Shown in pieces: positions 1 to 8,384 of a stretch of DNA of 64,000 nucleotides. The stretch lies in contig CAVUCH010000023.1 of assembly GCA_963739995.1 (NCBI GenBank), positions 11,296 to 75,295 on the forward strand, written 5' to 3'. Made by a program: the position numbers and the translations under genes. This DNA is from CAVUCH01 sp963739995. Lineage in GTDB: Bacteria; Acidobacteriota; Vicinamibacteria; Vicinamibacterales; JAENWD01. A model generated the notes under the pieces. That model had not been told where the DNA came from, ran no database searches, and was given only the letters and a program-made list of their open reading frames with translations. The stretch's first letter is position 1, and each line of letters begins with the position of its first letter.

Positions 1-117
1 CGCCCAGTGACAGAACCCGTTCTGCTCAAGGACGGCGCCCGCATTCAGCTTGGCTCTGCCACGGTGACGTACCGCGTGATGCAGCCGCTCCCATCCACCC
101 TGACACGCCACTCGTGA
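1..117 (+). CDS. C-terminal end of an FHA-domain protein (partial)
   Basis: The window opens inside a reading frame that ends with TGA at 115-117, immediately followed by TAG. The 38 visible residues contain the pattern LLKDGARIQLGSATVTYRV. This resembles the last two beta-strands of a forkhead-associated domain, a phosphothreonine-binding fold, where a D-G-D/A-x-I-x-L-G turn precedes the final strand. FHA proteins usually act as partners of Ser/Thr kinases, which this genome encodes (see the kinase near 62-63 kb). The rest of the protein lies outside the window, so any other domains are unknown. Confidence 0.55.
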   Translation, partial: RPVTEPVLLKDGARIQLGSATVTYRVMQPLPSTLTRHS

Positions 118-626
118 TAGTCGAGCCGGACGTGACGCACAGGCGAACTGAGAAAGGCCTGCACGGTAAGGTCGACCGGCGTGCCACGGTGAATGTCCCC
201 AACGTCGCCGAGGTGCCCGCGGTCGCGGAAGGCGGTCCGGCGATTCTCGTCTACGCCAACCGGGTGGCGTTCGCCTCAGGGACAGGCCGCCGCCTGGATC
301 CCGTGCTCCACTACCACACGAGCCTCATCGCAGGTCAACCTCTCTAACGTCCCGAAGCCATCGAACGCGATCGGCAGCGCGACGTTGAGACGAAAACGAG
401 CCTTGGTATCCGAAGGTTTCCAGGCGTCGATAGAGGAACGCCTCCGTCGCGCTTCGTGCGCGAGAGAGGGTTCGATTCGTTTCTTCAAGAACCCAAGTGG
501 CCAGAACAGGCCTGAACTTGCGACTTCTGACGCTGATCAGAGGCGAAGAAACGGTTCGCATCGCACGCCATAGCACGCACGGAACCCACTACGCCTGCTA
601 ACTCATTGAAACGAAATGATTAAATA
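118..626. other. Intergenic stretch, no supported gene
   Basis: About 500 bases lie between the FHA gene end and tRNA-Ser. Short open frames exist on both strands, but none has a convincing ribosome site, recognisable domain or normal composition, and they overlap each other in several frames. I see no hairpin with a T tract. Confidence 0.5.
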
Positions 627-717
627 TGGCGGAGAGGGTGGGATTCGAACCCACGTGCCGCTTACGCGACAAGACGCTTTCGAGGCGCCCCCGTTACGAC
701 CACTTCGGTACCTCTCC
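627..717 (-). tRNA. tRNA-Ser (anticodon CGA), CCA encoded
   Basis: On the minus strand the acceptor arm GGAGAGG (711-717) pairs with CCTCTCC (631-637), followed by discriminator G and an encoded CCA (627-629). The anticodon loop reads CTCGAAA, closed by a five-pair stem with one G-T, giving anticodon CGA for serine UCG codons. A long variable arm (class II) and a T-arm with GGTTCGAATCC are present. The gene lies between unrelated protein genes. Confidence 0.95.
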
Positions 718-805
718 GTGCCCGGGTCCCCAGCGTAGTCGGCTGGCGCGCCTGGCGGCGCGGTGCGGAACACCAGATTATACACGGCCGAATCGCGCAG
801 CCACA

Positions 806-1057
806 GTGGGCGGTAGGCAGTAGGCGGTAGGCGATGGGCGGGTGGCGGCAGGGAGGCTCCGCGAGCGCACCGCTCGGCTTGGGCCGGAGCGCTGCCGTTG
901 GGGCTCACCACCTCGGTGTCGGGCCGAGGGCGACGCGCCCCGGGCGATTTCCACTTCCACCGCCCACCGCCCACCGCCACCGCCCACCGCCCACCGCCTA
1001 CCGCCCACCGCCTACCGCCCACCGCCTACCGCCCACCGCCTACCCGCCCACCCACCG
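806..1057. repeat. Inverted pair of CCGCCYA heptanucleotide arrays
   Basis: Two tandem arrays of a 7-base unit (CCGCCCA or CCGCCTA) lie downstream of tadA. At 806-850 the array runs on the minus strand (six or so units). At 960-1057 it runs on the plus strand (about thirteen units with occasional one-base slips). The opposite orientations make the pair a large imperfect inverted repeat around a spacer of about 110 bases. The same unit recurs at 2049-2146 and 56960-56988 and in a looser form at 5131-5165. Heptamer short tandem repeats are known from other bacteria such as cyanobacteria; function here is unknown. Confidence 0.85.
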
Positions 1058-1058
1058 C

Positions 1059-1514
1059 TCACGGTCGCAAGCGGCGGGTCTGAAAGAAGCGCTGAAGCAG
1101 CGCGCGCGAGTCGTCCTCGCAGACGCCGCCGAGGACCTCGAACCGGTGATTGAGGAAGGGGTTCGCAAGCGCGTCGATCGTGGAGCCCAGCGCACCGGTC
1201 TTCGGCTCCGTCGAGCCGAACACCACGCGCGCCACGCGTGCGTGCACGAGGGCGCCGACGCACATGAGGCACGGTTCCACGGTGACGTAGAGCGTCGACC
1301 CGGTAAGCCGATAGTTGCCGAGCGCGCGCGCCGCTTCGCGCAGCACGACGATCTCCGCATGCGCCGTGGGATCGACGGCGCTGATCGGGCAGTTGAACCC
1401 GTGCGCCACGAGCGCGCCCTCGACGACGAGGACCGCGCCGACGGGCACTTCGCCCGCGGCCTCGGCGAGGCGGGCCTGCTCGAGCGCGAGGTGCATGAAG
1501 GCGGTGTCGTCCAT
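1059..1514 (-). CDS. tadA: tRNA adenosine(34) deaminase TadA
   Basis: This 151-residue protein has the cytidine/deoxycytidylate deaminase zinc signature: HAE at 52-54, where His binds zinc and Glu is the proton shuttle, and PCLMC at 81-85 with the two zinc-binding cysteines. Length and the N-terminal pattern MxxALEQARLAEAxGEVPVGAV are typical of TadA, which converts A34 to inosine in the wobble position of tRNA-Arg(ACG). That substrate tRNA is encoded at 56.6 kb in this window. Longer upstream starts exist in this frame, but this ATG gives the family's normal N-terminus. The stop lies directly beside the heptamer array. Confidence 0.93.
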   Translation of the reverse strand: MDDTAFMHLALEQARLAEAAGEVPVGAVLVVEGALVAHGFNCPISAVDPTAHAEIVVLREAARALGNYRLTGSTLYVTVEPCLMCVGALVHARVARVVFGSTEPKTGALGSTIDALANPFLNHRFEVLGGVCEDDSRALLQRFFQTRRLRP

Positions 1515-1634
1515 GTGGCTCCAGACGATTCTGCGTCACGCCCGCTGCCGCGTTGCCTGCGTGTTGGCACGGGCGCTCCGGCCCGTGCGCATGGCCTCGC
1601 GGTCTGTATCGCGTCCTGCTCCGTGCTCTGTGAC

Positions 1635-2027
1635 TCAGTCTGTGAGCTGTGTCTCCACCATCACGCCCGTGGTCAGCGCCTTGTGAACAGGACACGCGTT
1701 CGCGATCTGCAGCAGACGGGCGCGCTGTTCGGACGACAGCTCGCCCGAGAGTGCCAGTGACATCGTGATCAGCCGCCGCCCCTGCTCCTCGTCGAGCCCA
1801 ACCTCCACCTGCACGGCATCGAGCGGCCAGCCCTTGCGTCGTGCGTACATCCGCAGCGTGATGGCGGTGCACGCGCCGAGGCTGGCCAGCAGCAGCTCGA
1901 AGGGTTCCGGGCCCGTGTCCGAGCCCCCTGCGTCAGCGGGTTCATCGGCCCTTATCTCGTGCTGGCGTGCCGTGATGACGGTCGGGAAGTCCGCAGCTCC
2001 CAGGGAGACCGAAACAGCGGTAGGCAT
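1635..2027 (-). CDS. OsmC-like protein
   Basis: This 130-residue protein has the OsmC/Ohr fold signature: GPEPFELLLASLGACTAIT near the middle, with the first conserved cysteine, and CPVHKAL near the C-terminus with the second. OsmC-family proteins reduce organic hydroperoxides through this cysteine pair; this member resembles the shorter YhfA-like branch rather than Ohr. The open frame extends upstream to 2120, but those residues are translated heptamer repeat, so the ATG at 2025-2027 is preferred. It lies 120 bases upstream of tadA on the same strand; co-transcription is possible but not evident. Confidence 0.85.
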   Translation of the reverse strand: MPTAVSVSLGAADFPTVITARQHEIRADEPADAGGSDTGPEPFELLLASLGACTAITLRMYARRKGWPLDAVQVEVGLDEEQGRRLITMSLALSGELSSEQRARLLQIANACPVHKALTTGVMVETQLTD

Positions 2028-2048
2028 GACGGCTACTGTATCGTGTTG

Positions 2049-2146
2049 CCGCCGCCCACCGCCCACCGCCCACCGCCTACAACCCACCCCCCAGCCCATA
2101 ACCCCCCGCCTACCGCCCACCGCCTACCGCCCACCGCCAGCCACCG
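2049..2146 (+). repeat. CCGCCYA heptanucleotide array
   Basis: The plus strand carries two runs of CCGCCCA/CCGCCTA units separated by a degenerate C-rich centre. The array sits between the divergently transcribed OsmC-like gene and the TPR gene, so it occupies their shared promoter region. It is the same unit as at 806-1057 and 56960-56988. Confidence 0.85.
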
Positions 2147-2201
2147 GTCAGGGTCGCCGTCAACCCCTCAGCCTCAGTCGTCATCGTGCCAGAATCAGTC
2201 A

Positions 2202-3410
2202 GTGGTCCCATCCTCCGACCAGGGCGGGCTGGCCGACGCGCGTGCCCGGCTCCGGCGGTCACACCGCACCCGCGTGCTCTTCGGCCTGTTCCTGCTGCTG
2301 ATGCCCGCCTTCGCGCTCACGGCGTTCACGACGCGCGCGTACCGATCCGAGCAGCAGCGGCTCGCCGCCGAGTCGTCGAATCGCGGGGACCGCGCACTGC
2401 GGGACGGCCGTCCCGCCGAGGCGATCGACGAGCTCCGAACGGCGATGAGCCTCGCACCGACGCGTCCGCGGCGGCTGCATCTGGCGCAGGCGCTCGCTGC
2501 CGCCGGACGGGACGCCGAAGCGCGAGCACACCTGCTCACGTTGCGCGAGGGCGCGCCAGGCGACGGTGTCATCAACCTCGAGCTCGCGCGACTCGCGGCC
2601 CGTAACGGCGATGTGACGGGCGCATCCCACTACTACAGAAACGCCATCGAGGGGGCGTGGACGGCCGCCCCCGACACGAACCGGCGCGAGGTCCGCCTGG
2701 AGCTGGCCGAGCTCCTGGTGCGGCGAGGCACATCCGCGCAGGCGGAAGCCGAGCTCATCACCCTCGCGGCCGACATGCCGCGCGATCCGGCGCTGCACGT
2801 GCGGGTTGGCGACCTGCTGATGCAGGCCCAGCAGGCCCGGCGCGCGTTCGAGGTCTACACGGCTGCTTTACGAATCGATCCCGCGAGCAGACGCGCCCTC
2901 CAGGGAGCCGGCGAGTCGGCGTTCCGGATGGCGAACTACTTCACGGCGCGGCGTTACTTCGTGCCCGTGGCCGCGGTGGAACCTGGCAACACGCACGTGC
3001 GCGGGCGGCTCGACACGATCACCGCCGTGCTCGGCCTGGATCCGTTCCGCCGCGGTCTGGCCGCGCGCGAACGGGCGCGGCGTGCCGTGCTTGCCTTCGA
3101 GATTGCGGCGACGCGCCTGCGGCGATGTGGCGAATCGGTTGGCATCTCCCTCCCCGATGTGGAGCCCAGCCCTCCCGCTCCCGAGGCCCCTGTGACTGAT
3201 GCCCTGCTGCGGCTCTGGACCGAACTCCGCGAAACGGCGCCCGTAGTGAAGGTCGACACGCTGTCGCGTGACCCGGATGCGCTCGAGCGCGTGATGGATC
3301 TCGCGTTCCGCATCGAGGACGGCTGTGAGGCACGCTGCGGCGAGGCGGGCCACGGGAGCGACCAGGCGCTGGTGCTCATCGCGCGCGACCGCCGCGCCAC
3401 GGAACGCTGA
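2202..3410 (+). CDS. Membrane-anchored TPR protein
   Basis: About 402 residues. A single hydrophobic segment near the N-terminus (RVLFGLFLLLMPAFALTAF) is preceded by arginines, which suggests an anchor with the bulk outside. Behind it are several TPR-like helical pairs (for example SSNRGDRALRDGRPAEAIDEL and the AYTAALRIDP-type units), then an Arg-rich helix and a less structured C-terminal part. The start is uncertain: the frame is open back to 1959 through the heptamer array, and I chose the GTG at 2202 as the first plausible codon past the repeat. It ends 8 bases before the CLC gene, so the two probably form an operon. No specific function can be assigned. Confidence 0.65.
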   Translation: MVPSSDQGGLADARARLRRSHRTRVLFGLFLLLMPAFALTAFTTRAYRSEQQRLAAESSNRGDRALRDGRPAEAIDELRTAMSLAPTRPRRLHLAQALAAAGRDAEARAHLLTLREGAPGDGVINLELARLAARNGDVTGASHYYRNAIEGAWTAAPDTNRREVRLELAELLVRRGTSAQAEAELITLAADMPRDPALHVRVGDLLMQAQQARRAFEVYTAALRIDPASRRALQGAGESAFRMANYFTARRYFVPVAAVEPGNTHVRGRLDTITAVLGLDPFRRGLAARERARRAVLAFEIAATRLRRCGESVGISLPDVEPSPPAPEAPVTDALLRLWTELRETAPVVKVDTLSRDPDALERVMDLAFRIEDGCEARCGEAGHGSDQALVLIARDRRATER

Positions 3411-3418
3411 GGCGGAGA

Positions 3419-5137
3419 ATGAGCGCCCCGCCAGCAGCCCTCCCCTCCGATCCTGCATCGCGGCGCATCGTCCTGCCCCACCTGGAGGAGCCGCAGCTCT
3501 TTCTGCTGCTCGCCATCCTGATCGGCATCTTCTCCGGACTCGCGGTCGTCTGCTTCCGGGTCGCGATTGAATGGAGCCGGCTGCTGCTGCTCGGGCCGGC
3601 GCTCCAGCCGTCCTTCCCTCGCGTCGTGTTGGTGCCCGCGGTGATCGGCCTGCTGGTCGCCGCGCTGGTCGTCTTCGTCTTCCCGACGGCGCGCGGCAGC
3701 GGTGTCCAGCAGACAAAGGCCGCCGTGTATATCTCGAACGGCTACATCGCCTTCCGTACCGTCATCGCGAAGTTCGTCACATGCGCGCTGACAATCGGCG
3801 GCGGTCACTCGCTCGGGCCGGAGGATCCGTCCCTGCAGATTGGTGCGGGCCTGGCGTCTCTCTTTGGACGCTGGCTGAGGCTGTCGCGTGACAGGCTGCG
3901 GTTGATTGCCCCCGTCGGTGCAGCGGCGGGCCTGGCCGCCGCGTTCAACTCGCCGATCACGGCGGTGCTGTTCGTCATCGAGGAGGTGATCGGGACGTGG
4001 AGCGCGGGCGCGCTTGGCGCGATCGTACTCGCCGCGGTTTCCGCCGTCGTCACCCAGCAGTGGTTCCTTGGCGGGGAACCCTTGTTCCGGGTTCCTGCGT
4101 TCCAGCTCACGCACCCGCTCGAGCTTGCGTCGTACTCGGCCCTCGGCATCGCCGGGGGGTGTGCCGCCCTCGTTTTCGTGAAGCTGGCGACGACGCTGCG
4201 TCCGCGCCTGCGGGCGCTGCCGCGATGGACGTACATCCTGCAGCCCGCCGCGGCCGGCGCCATCATCGGCGTCATCGGAATCTGGCACCCGCAGGTGATG
4301 GGAGCCGGCTACGAGCACATGGACGAAGCGATGCACGACCAGTACGCGTGGAGCACGCTGGCGGTGCTTGCCGCATTGAAGCTGCTGACGACGGTGCTCT
4401 CGTTCGCGAGCGGCACGCCCGGAGGGCTCTTCGCGCCCACGCTGTTCACCGGCGCGATGCTCGGCGGCGCGGTGTGCGGGATCGCCCGCATGATTGCGCC
4501 GGACATCACGGGGCCGATCGGCGCCTACGCGCTCGTCGGGATGGGAACGCTCTTCGCGGGCATCCTGCGGGCGCCGATGACGTCCGTGTTCATGATGGTC
4601 GAGGTGTCCGGCAACTATTCGATCGTGCTGCCTGTGATGATTTCCAACAGCATCGCCTACATGATCTCCCGGCGCTTCCAGCCCACGCCGATATTCGAGA
4701 TCCTGTCTCACCAGGACGGGGTTCTCCTGCCATCGATGGAGGAGCAGCGCGAAGCGCAGCCGCTGCGGGTCGAAGATGCGATGCGCGACACGACCCTCGT
4801 GCTCGATGGCGGCCTTACCGTGAGCGATGCGCGTGCGTTCCTCGAAGGGGCCCCCGACGGCGTCGTGCCCGTGCTGCTGCCGGGCGCGGTCTGGGCGGGC
4901 GTGTCGGAACGGGAACTCGAGCTCCTGCACGCGAGCGGCCGCGGGCTCGAGCTGTTACAGCAGGCGCTCGGGCCCGAGGCGCGGGTCGCCACGGTGTACC
5001 GCGACCAACCGCTCGATACGGCGCTGCGGCTGCTCCGGAACCGCCCCATTCTGCCGGTCGTGCACCGGGAGGATCGCACGCGGATCGAGGGAGTCATCAC
5101 GCTGGAGCACATCCTCGGGGTGTACAAGGGCGGGTAG
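3419..5137 (+). CDS. CLC-family chloride channel/antiporter with CBS-like C-terminus
   Basis: This 572-residue membrane protein carries the CLC landmarks in order: a GSG motif (93-95) for the first anion-binding loop, a GPEDP motif (133-137) with the gating glutamate E135, the FNSPITAVLFVIEE stretch with E188/E189 matching the internal proton-glutamate region of exchangers, and GGLFAP. The loop that normally reads GREGP is GPEDP here, an unusual variant that keeps the Glu. After the last membrane helix a soluble region of about 130 residues ends in ILPVVHREDRTRIEGVITL, a CBS-like unit. A GGCGGAG ribosome site precedes the ATG, and the gene follows the TPR gene by 8 bases. Confidence 0.9.
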   Translation: MSAPPAALPSDPASRRIVLPHLEEPQLFLLLAILIGIFSGLAVVCFRVAIEWSRLLLLGPALQPSFPRVVLVPAVIGLLVAALVVFVFPTARGSGVQQTKAAVYISNGYIAFRTVIAKFVTCALTIGGGHSLGPEDPSLQIGAGLASLFGRWLRLSRDRLRLIAPVGAAAGLAAAFNSPITAVLFVIEEVIGTWSAGALGAIVLAAVSAVVTQQWFLGGEPLFRVPAFQLTHPLELASYSALGIAGGCAALVFVKLATTLRPRLRALPRWTYILQPAAAGAIIGVIGIWHPQVMGAGYEHMDEAMHDQYAWSTLAVLAALKLLTTVLSFASGTPGGLFAPTLFTGAMLGGAVCGIARMIAPDITGPIGAYALVGMGTLFAGILRAPMTSVFMMVEVSGNYSIVLPVMISNSIAYMISRRFQPTPIFEILSHQDGVLLPSMEEQREAQPLRVEDAMRDTTLVLDGGLTVSDARAFLEGAPDGVVPVLLPGAVWAGVSERELELLHASGRGLELLQQALGPEARVATVYRDQPLDTALRLLRNRPILPVVHREDRTRIEGVITLEHILGVYKGG

Positions 5138-5165
5138 GCGGGTGGGCGGGGCGCAGGGTGCGGAG
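5131..5165. repeat. Loose G-rich repeat at the end of the CLC gene
   Basis: A GGCGGGTAGGCGGGTGGGCGG run begins inside the last codons and stop of the CLC gene. It resembles the minus-strand CCGCCYA heptamer but with period 8 and only about three units, so it may be a degenerate member of the same family. Confidence 0.45.
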
Positions 5166-5251
5166 GCGGGACGGGGTGCGAGGTGCTGGTGTGGCGCGCT
5201 CAGCCGCCTGCCGCCTGCCGCCCGCCGGCCGCGACGCGCGATAATGGCCGC

Positions 5252-6877
5252 ATGAATCCCGTCCTCACTTCTCTACTCGTATTCGCGCTCGCTGTCCCTG
5301 CTGCGGCCGGACAGCATGAACACAGCGGTGCGCCGCCCGAGCGGCTCGGGACCGTGCACTTTGCCACGTCCTGTCGCGCCGAGGTGCAGCCCGCGTTCGA
5401 CCGGGCGGTGGCGCTGCTCCACTCCTTCTGGTTCTCGCAGGCCCGAGAGGCGTTCTCGGGCGTGCTCGAGAAGGATCCCGGTTGCGCGATTGCGAACTGG
5501 GGCGTCGCGCTGGCGCACTTTGGTAATCCGTTCGGCGTGAACCGATCGCCCGAGGCGCTCGGCAGCGCGCGCGCTGCGATCACGCAGGGGCTCGCGGCAA
5601 AGCCCAGCTCCGCGCGGGAGCGCGACTACCTCTCGGCGGCCGCGGAACTGTTCAAGGAGTTCGAGAGCAGGGACCACGGCGCCCGGGCGCTCGCGTACGA
5701 GCAGGCGATGGCCCGGGTGGCGAAGGAGTACCCGCGGGACGTGGAAGCGACGATCTTCTACGCCCTCGCGCTGGCGCAGACGGCACCGCCCTCCGACAAG
5801 ACCTACAAGAACCAGCTGGCCGCGGGCGCCCTGCTCGAGCCCCTCTTCGCGAAACAGCCCGACCATCCCGGCCTGGCGCACTACATCATCCACGCCTACG
5901 ACGTGCCTCCGCTGGCGCCCAAGGCGCTGGACGCCGCGCGACGGTACGCGCAGATCGCCCCCTCGGCGCCGCACGCGCTCCACATGCCCTCGCACACGTT
6001 CACGCGTGTAGGCGCCTGGGACGAGTCCATCGAGGCCAACCTCAGGTCGGCCGAAGCGGCGCACCGCGAGCGCGCCGTGAGCGACGAGATGCATGCGATG
6101 GATTATCTCGTGTATGCGTATCTCCAGACGGCGCGGGACGCAGCGGCGCGGGAGGTCGCACAGGCACTCGAGGACCTGCTCTCGGGGCTGTCGCAGGAGG
6201 GTGCGGGGGGCCTCACCGCCACTGCGGCTGCCGGATACTTCGCTGCCGCCGCCATTCCGGCACGCTACACGCTCGAGCGGGGCGCATGGGCCGATGCCGC
6301 GGCGCTCGTGGTCCACCCCAGCACCGCCCCGCACGTGCCCGCAATGACCCATTTCGCGCGCGCGCTGGGCGCCGCCCGCACCGGCGCTCTCGATGCGGCG
6401 CGTGCGGACGCCGTCAAGCTCGACGAACTGCACGCGCAGCTCGTAAAGAACAACGACGCGTACTGGGCCGAGCAGGTGGACATCCAGCGGATGGTGGCGA
6501 ACGCCTGGATTGCTCATGCCGCCGGGAACGCGGTCGAAGCGGAGCGCCTGTTGCGAACCGCCGCCGACCGCGAGGATGCCACGGAGAAGAGCGCCGTCAC
6601 GCCCGGCCCGCTCGCGCCCGCGCGCGAGTCGCTCGGCGACCTCCTCATCGAGCTGAAGCGGCCGGCAGAAGCGCTGCCTATGTACGAAAAGAATCTCGCA
6701 AAGGAACCGAACCGCCTGAAGAGCGTCTACGGCGCCGCCCACGCCGCCGATCTCTCGGGTGATCGCACCAAAGCTCATGCCTACTTCACACAGCTGGCGA
6801 CGATATGCGCGAGGGCCGACACGCCCAACCGGACGGAGCTCCGGGCCGCGCTGTTGTATTTGCAGAAGAAGCCGTGA
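5252..6877 (+). CDS. Secreted TPR-repeat protein of unknown function
   Basis: This 541-residue protein starts with a Sec signal peptide (MNPVLTSLLVFALAVPAAAG, cleavage predicted near residue 20), followed by HEHSG. The mature part begins with HFATSCRAEVQPAFDRAVALLHSF, then TPR-like helix pairs across the whole length, for example ALPMYEKNLAKEPNRLKSVYGAA near the C-terminus. Large exported TPR proteins of this kind are common in Acidobacteria and have no fixed role. The frame is open upstream to 5183, but the signal peptide fixes the start at this ATG. The next gene downstream is convergent. Confidence 0.75.
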   Translation: MNPVLTSLLVFALAVPAAAGQHEHSGAPPERLGTVHFATSCRAEVQPAFDRAVALLHSFWFSQAREAFSGVLEKDPGCAIANWGVALAHFGNPFGVNRSPEALGSARAAITQGLAAKPSSARERDYLSAAAELFKEFESRDHGARALAYEQAMARVAKEYPRDVEATIFYALALAQTAPPSDKTYKNQLAAGALLEPLFAKQPDHPGLAHYIIHAYDVPPLAPKALDAARRYAQIAPSAPHALHMPSHTFTRVGAWDESIEANLRSAEAAHRERAVSDEMHAMDYLVYAYLQTARDAAAREVAQALEDLLSGLSQEGAGGLTATAAAGYFAAAAIPARYTLERGAWADAAALVVHPSTAPHVPAMTHFARALGAARTGALDAARADAVKLDELHAQLVKNNDAYWAEQVDIQRMVANAWIAHAAGNAVEAERLLRTAADREDATEKSAVTPGPLAPARESLGDLLIELKRPAEALPMYEKNLAKEPNRLKSVYGAAHAADLSGDRTKAHAYFTQLATICARADTPNRTELRAALLYLQKKP

Positions 6878-6955
6878 GGCGGGAGCGAGCGAAAAAATTC
6901 AGGGTCAGCGATCAGTGATCAGGAACCGGCGGTCAGGGGGCGGCTTGCGGTGGAG

Positions 6956-6973
6956 CCGGAACTTCAGTTCCGG
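6956..6973. repeat. REP-like palindrome, copy a
   Basis: CCGGAACT-TC-AGTTCCGG is a perfect 8-base palindrome with a 2-base loop, between two convergent genes. It belongs to a dispersed family with copies at 8258-8277, 11123-11143 and 18547-18566. Confidence 0.8.
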
Positions 6974-7019
6974 GGGACCGGTGTGCCATGAGCATCGGGC
7001 ATCGCGCATTTGATGCGGG

Positions 7020-8144
7020 TCACCTCCGGCCCACCCCAAACTGATCCCCCGCCGCAACCGGCCGCCCGCCAGCAAACACCACCTCCACCATCTTCTCGCT
7101 CTGCACGGCGCGTCCCTCTTCATCCGTGAGGGTCGTCACGACACGCCGGGCGCGCGCGTCGACGATGTCGCCGGTCGACGGGTAGGCATATCTGCCATCG
7201 ATGCCAAAAGTGATCCACCCTGGCTGGTCGCGCAGCACGATGCTCGTCACCTGCGCCGGAGGCATCACGGTCGCATCGAAGACGTGAACGCGCGTGTTTG
7301 CCGCGTCGGTCATCCAGAGCTCGCCCTCGTCCGGTGTCAGCGCGACACCGTGTGAGGGACAGCCGTGACGCTTCGTTGGCCCCTTCTCGAAGCCACGAAC
7401 CTCCACACGGTGCAGCACCTTCCCGGTGGTCAGATCGCCCACTTCGAAGCCGAGCAGATCGTTCACGTTGACGAAACAGCGCGTCTGCGCACCGTTCACG
7501 GTGAACGGCCGAATCACGTTGCCGAACGGTCCGGCGGTACGGACGACCGTGTGGGTGGCGGGATCGGCAATCGACAATATCGGTGACTTCAGCCCTGCCA
7601 GGTACACCTCGCGGCCATTGGGTCCGAATACCGTATTATGCGCACCAGATCCCGTTACGATCCGCGCGGTGGGATCACCAGTGAGCGCGTCGAGCACGTG
7701 CCAGTGCGGCCCCTCGAACGACGGCACGTAAAGCATCCGCCCGTCGGGAGAGATCGCGAGGCGATCACACCCGCCTTCGTACTCGCGATTCCACAGGAGC
7801 GCGTCGGTCGTCAAATCGAAAGCGAGCACCCGCTTCGGGGTGCTGACGTAGAGCCGGCCGGTCGCCGCGCTCGCGGCGATGCCCTTGACGTTCTCCGGCT
7901 GCTCCCCCGCGCGCGTGCTCAGCGTGGGGATGCGGCGGACGAAGCGGTGGCCGTTGTCCACGTCGAACACCAGCACGCCGATGCCTCCATGCTCGACGTA
8001 ATTGCGGATGCCGGGCTCCGCCACGTAGAGGAAGCGGTGCTCGACCGCGGCTGCGGTCCGCAGGGTCGGAGGCGAGGACTGCGGTCGTGCTGCAAGAGCG
8101 ATCGCGGATGTACAGCCGATGAGCAGCAGGAACCGGAAGGGCAT
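7020..8144 (-). CDS. Secreted YVTN-like beta-propeller protein
   Basis: About 374 residues with an N-terminal signal peptide (MPFRFLLLIGCTSAIALAA). The mature protein consists of repeated beta-propeller blades with signatures such as RLYVSTPKRVLAFDLTTD, RLAISPDGRMLYVPSFEG and VALTPDEGELWMTDAANTRV. These are the YVTN/SMP-30-like blades found in secreted surface or cofactor-containing propellers. A GTG five codons upstream is an alternative start; the ATG is preferred because it begins the signal peptide. No catalytic residues can be named. Its start faces the oxidoreductase gene across a 240-base divergent region. Confidence 0.75.
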   Translation of the reverse strand: MPFRFLLLIGCTSAIALAARPQSSPPTLRTAAAVEHRFLYVAEPGIRNYVEHGGIGVLVFDVDNGHRFVRRIPTLSTRAGEQPENVKGIAASAATGRLYVSTPKRVLAFDLTTDALLWNREYEGGCDRLAISPDGRMLYVPSFEGPHWHVLDALTGDPTARIVTGSGAHNTVFGPNGREVYLAGLKSPILSIADPATHTVVRTAGPFGNVIRPFTVNGAQTRCFVNVNDLLGFEVGDLTTGKVLHRVEVRGFEKGPTKRHGCPSHGVALTPDEGELWMTDAANTRVHVFDATVMPPAQVTSIVLRDQPGWITFGIDGRYAYPSTGDIVDARARRVVTTLTDEEGRAVQSEKMVEVVFAGGRPVAAGDQFGVGRR

Positions 8145-8257
8145 GCCACGTTGTAACACACGCGCGCGGCGCCGGTCGGACTGGTATCGCGGTGAGAAGA
8201 AACCGCGGGAATCGTGGAGCCTGGACTCGGTCCCGCCGGACGGTCTGCCTCCACCAG

Positions 8258-8277
8258 GCCGGGACTGAAGTCCCGGC
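8258..8277. repeat. REP-like palindrome, copy b
   Basis: GCCGGGACT-GA-AGTCCCGGC, perfect 9-base arms, in the divergent promoter region between the beta-propeller gene and the oxidoreductase gene. That location argues against a terminator role for the family. Confidence 0.85.
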
Positions 8278-8384
8278 TCTACATGGCAGGCCGACGCCGC
8301 GTCAGCGCATCACCGCATCACCGTCTCGAGCAATGTTGGTAACATGCGGCCTCCCGCGCGCGTGGTGCGGGGAGCGAGGGTCGC

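Noticed and set aside
114..573. Short plus- and minus-strand open frames after the FHA gene end
   Set aside because: No ribosome sites, no recognised motifs, mutual overlap in several frames, and composition expected by chance at high GC.
834..1760. Long plus-strand frame across the heptamer arrays and antisense to tadA
   Set aside because: It is Pro/His/Arg-rich sequence translated from the repeat and from the antisense of a well-supported gene.
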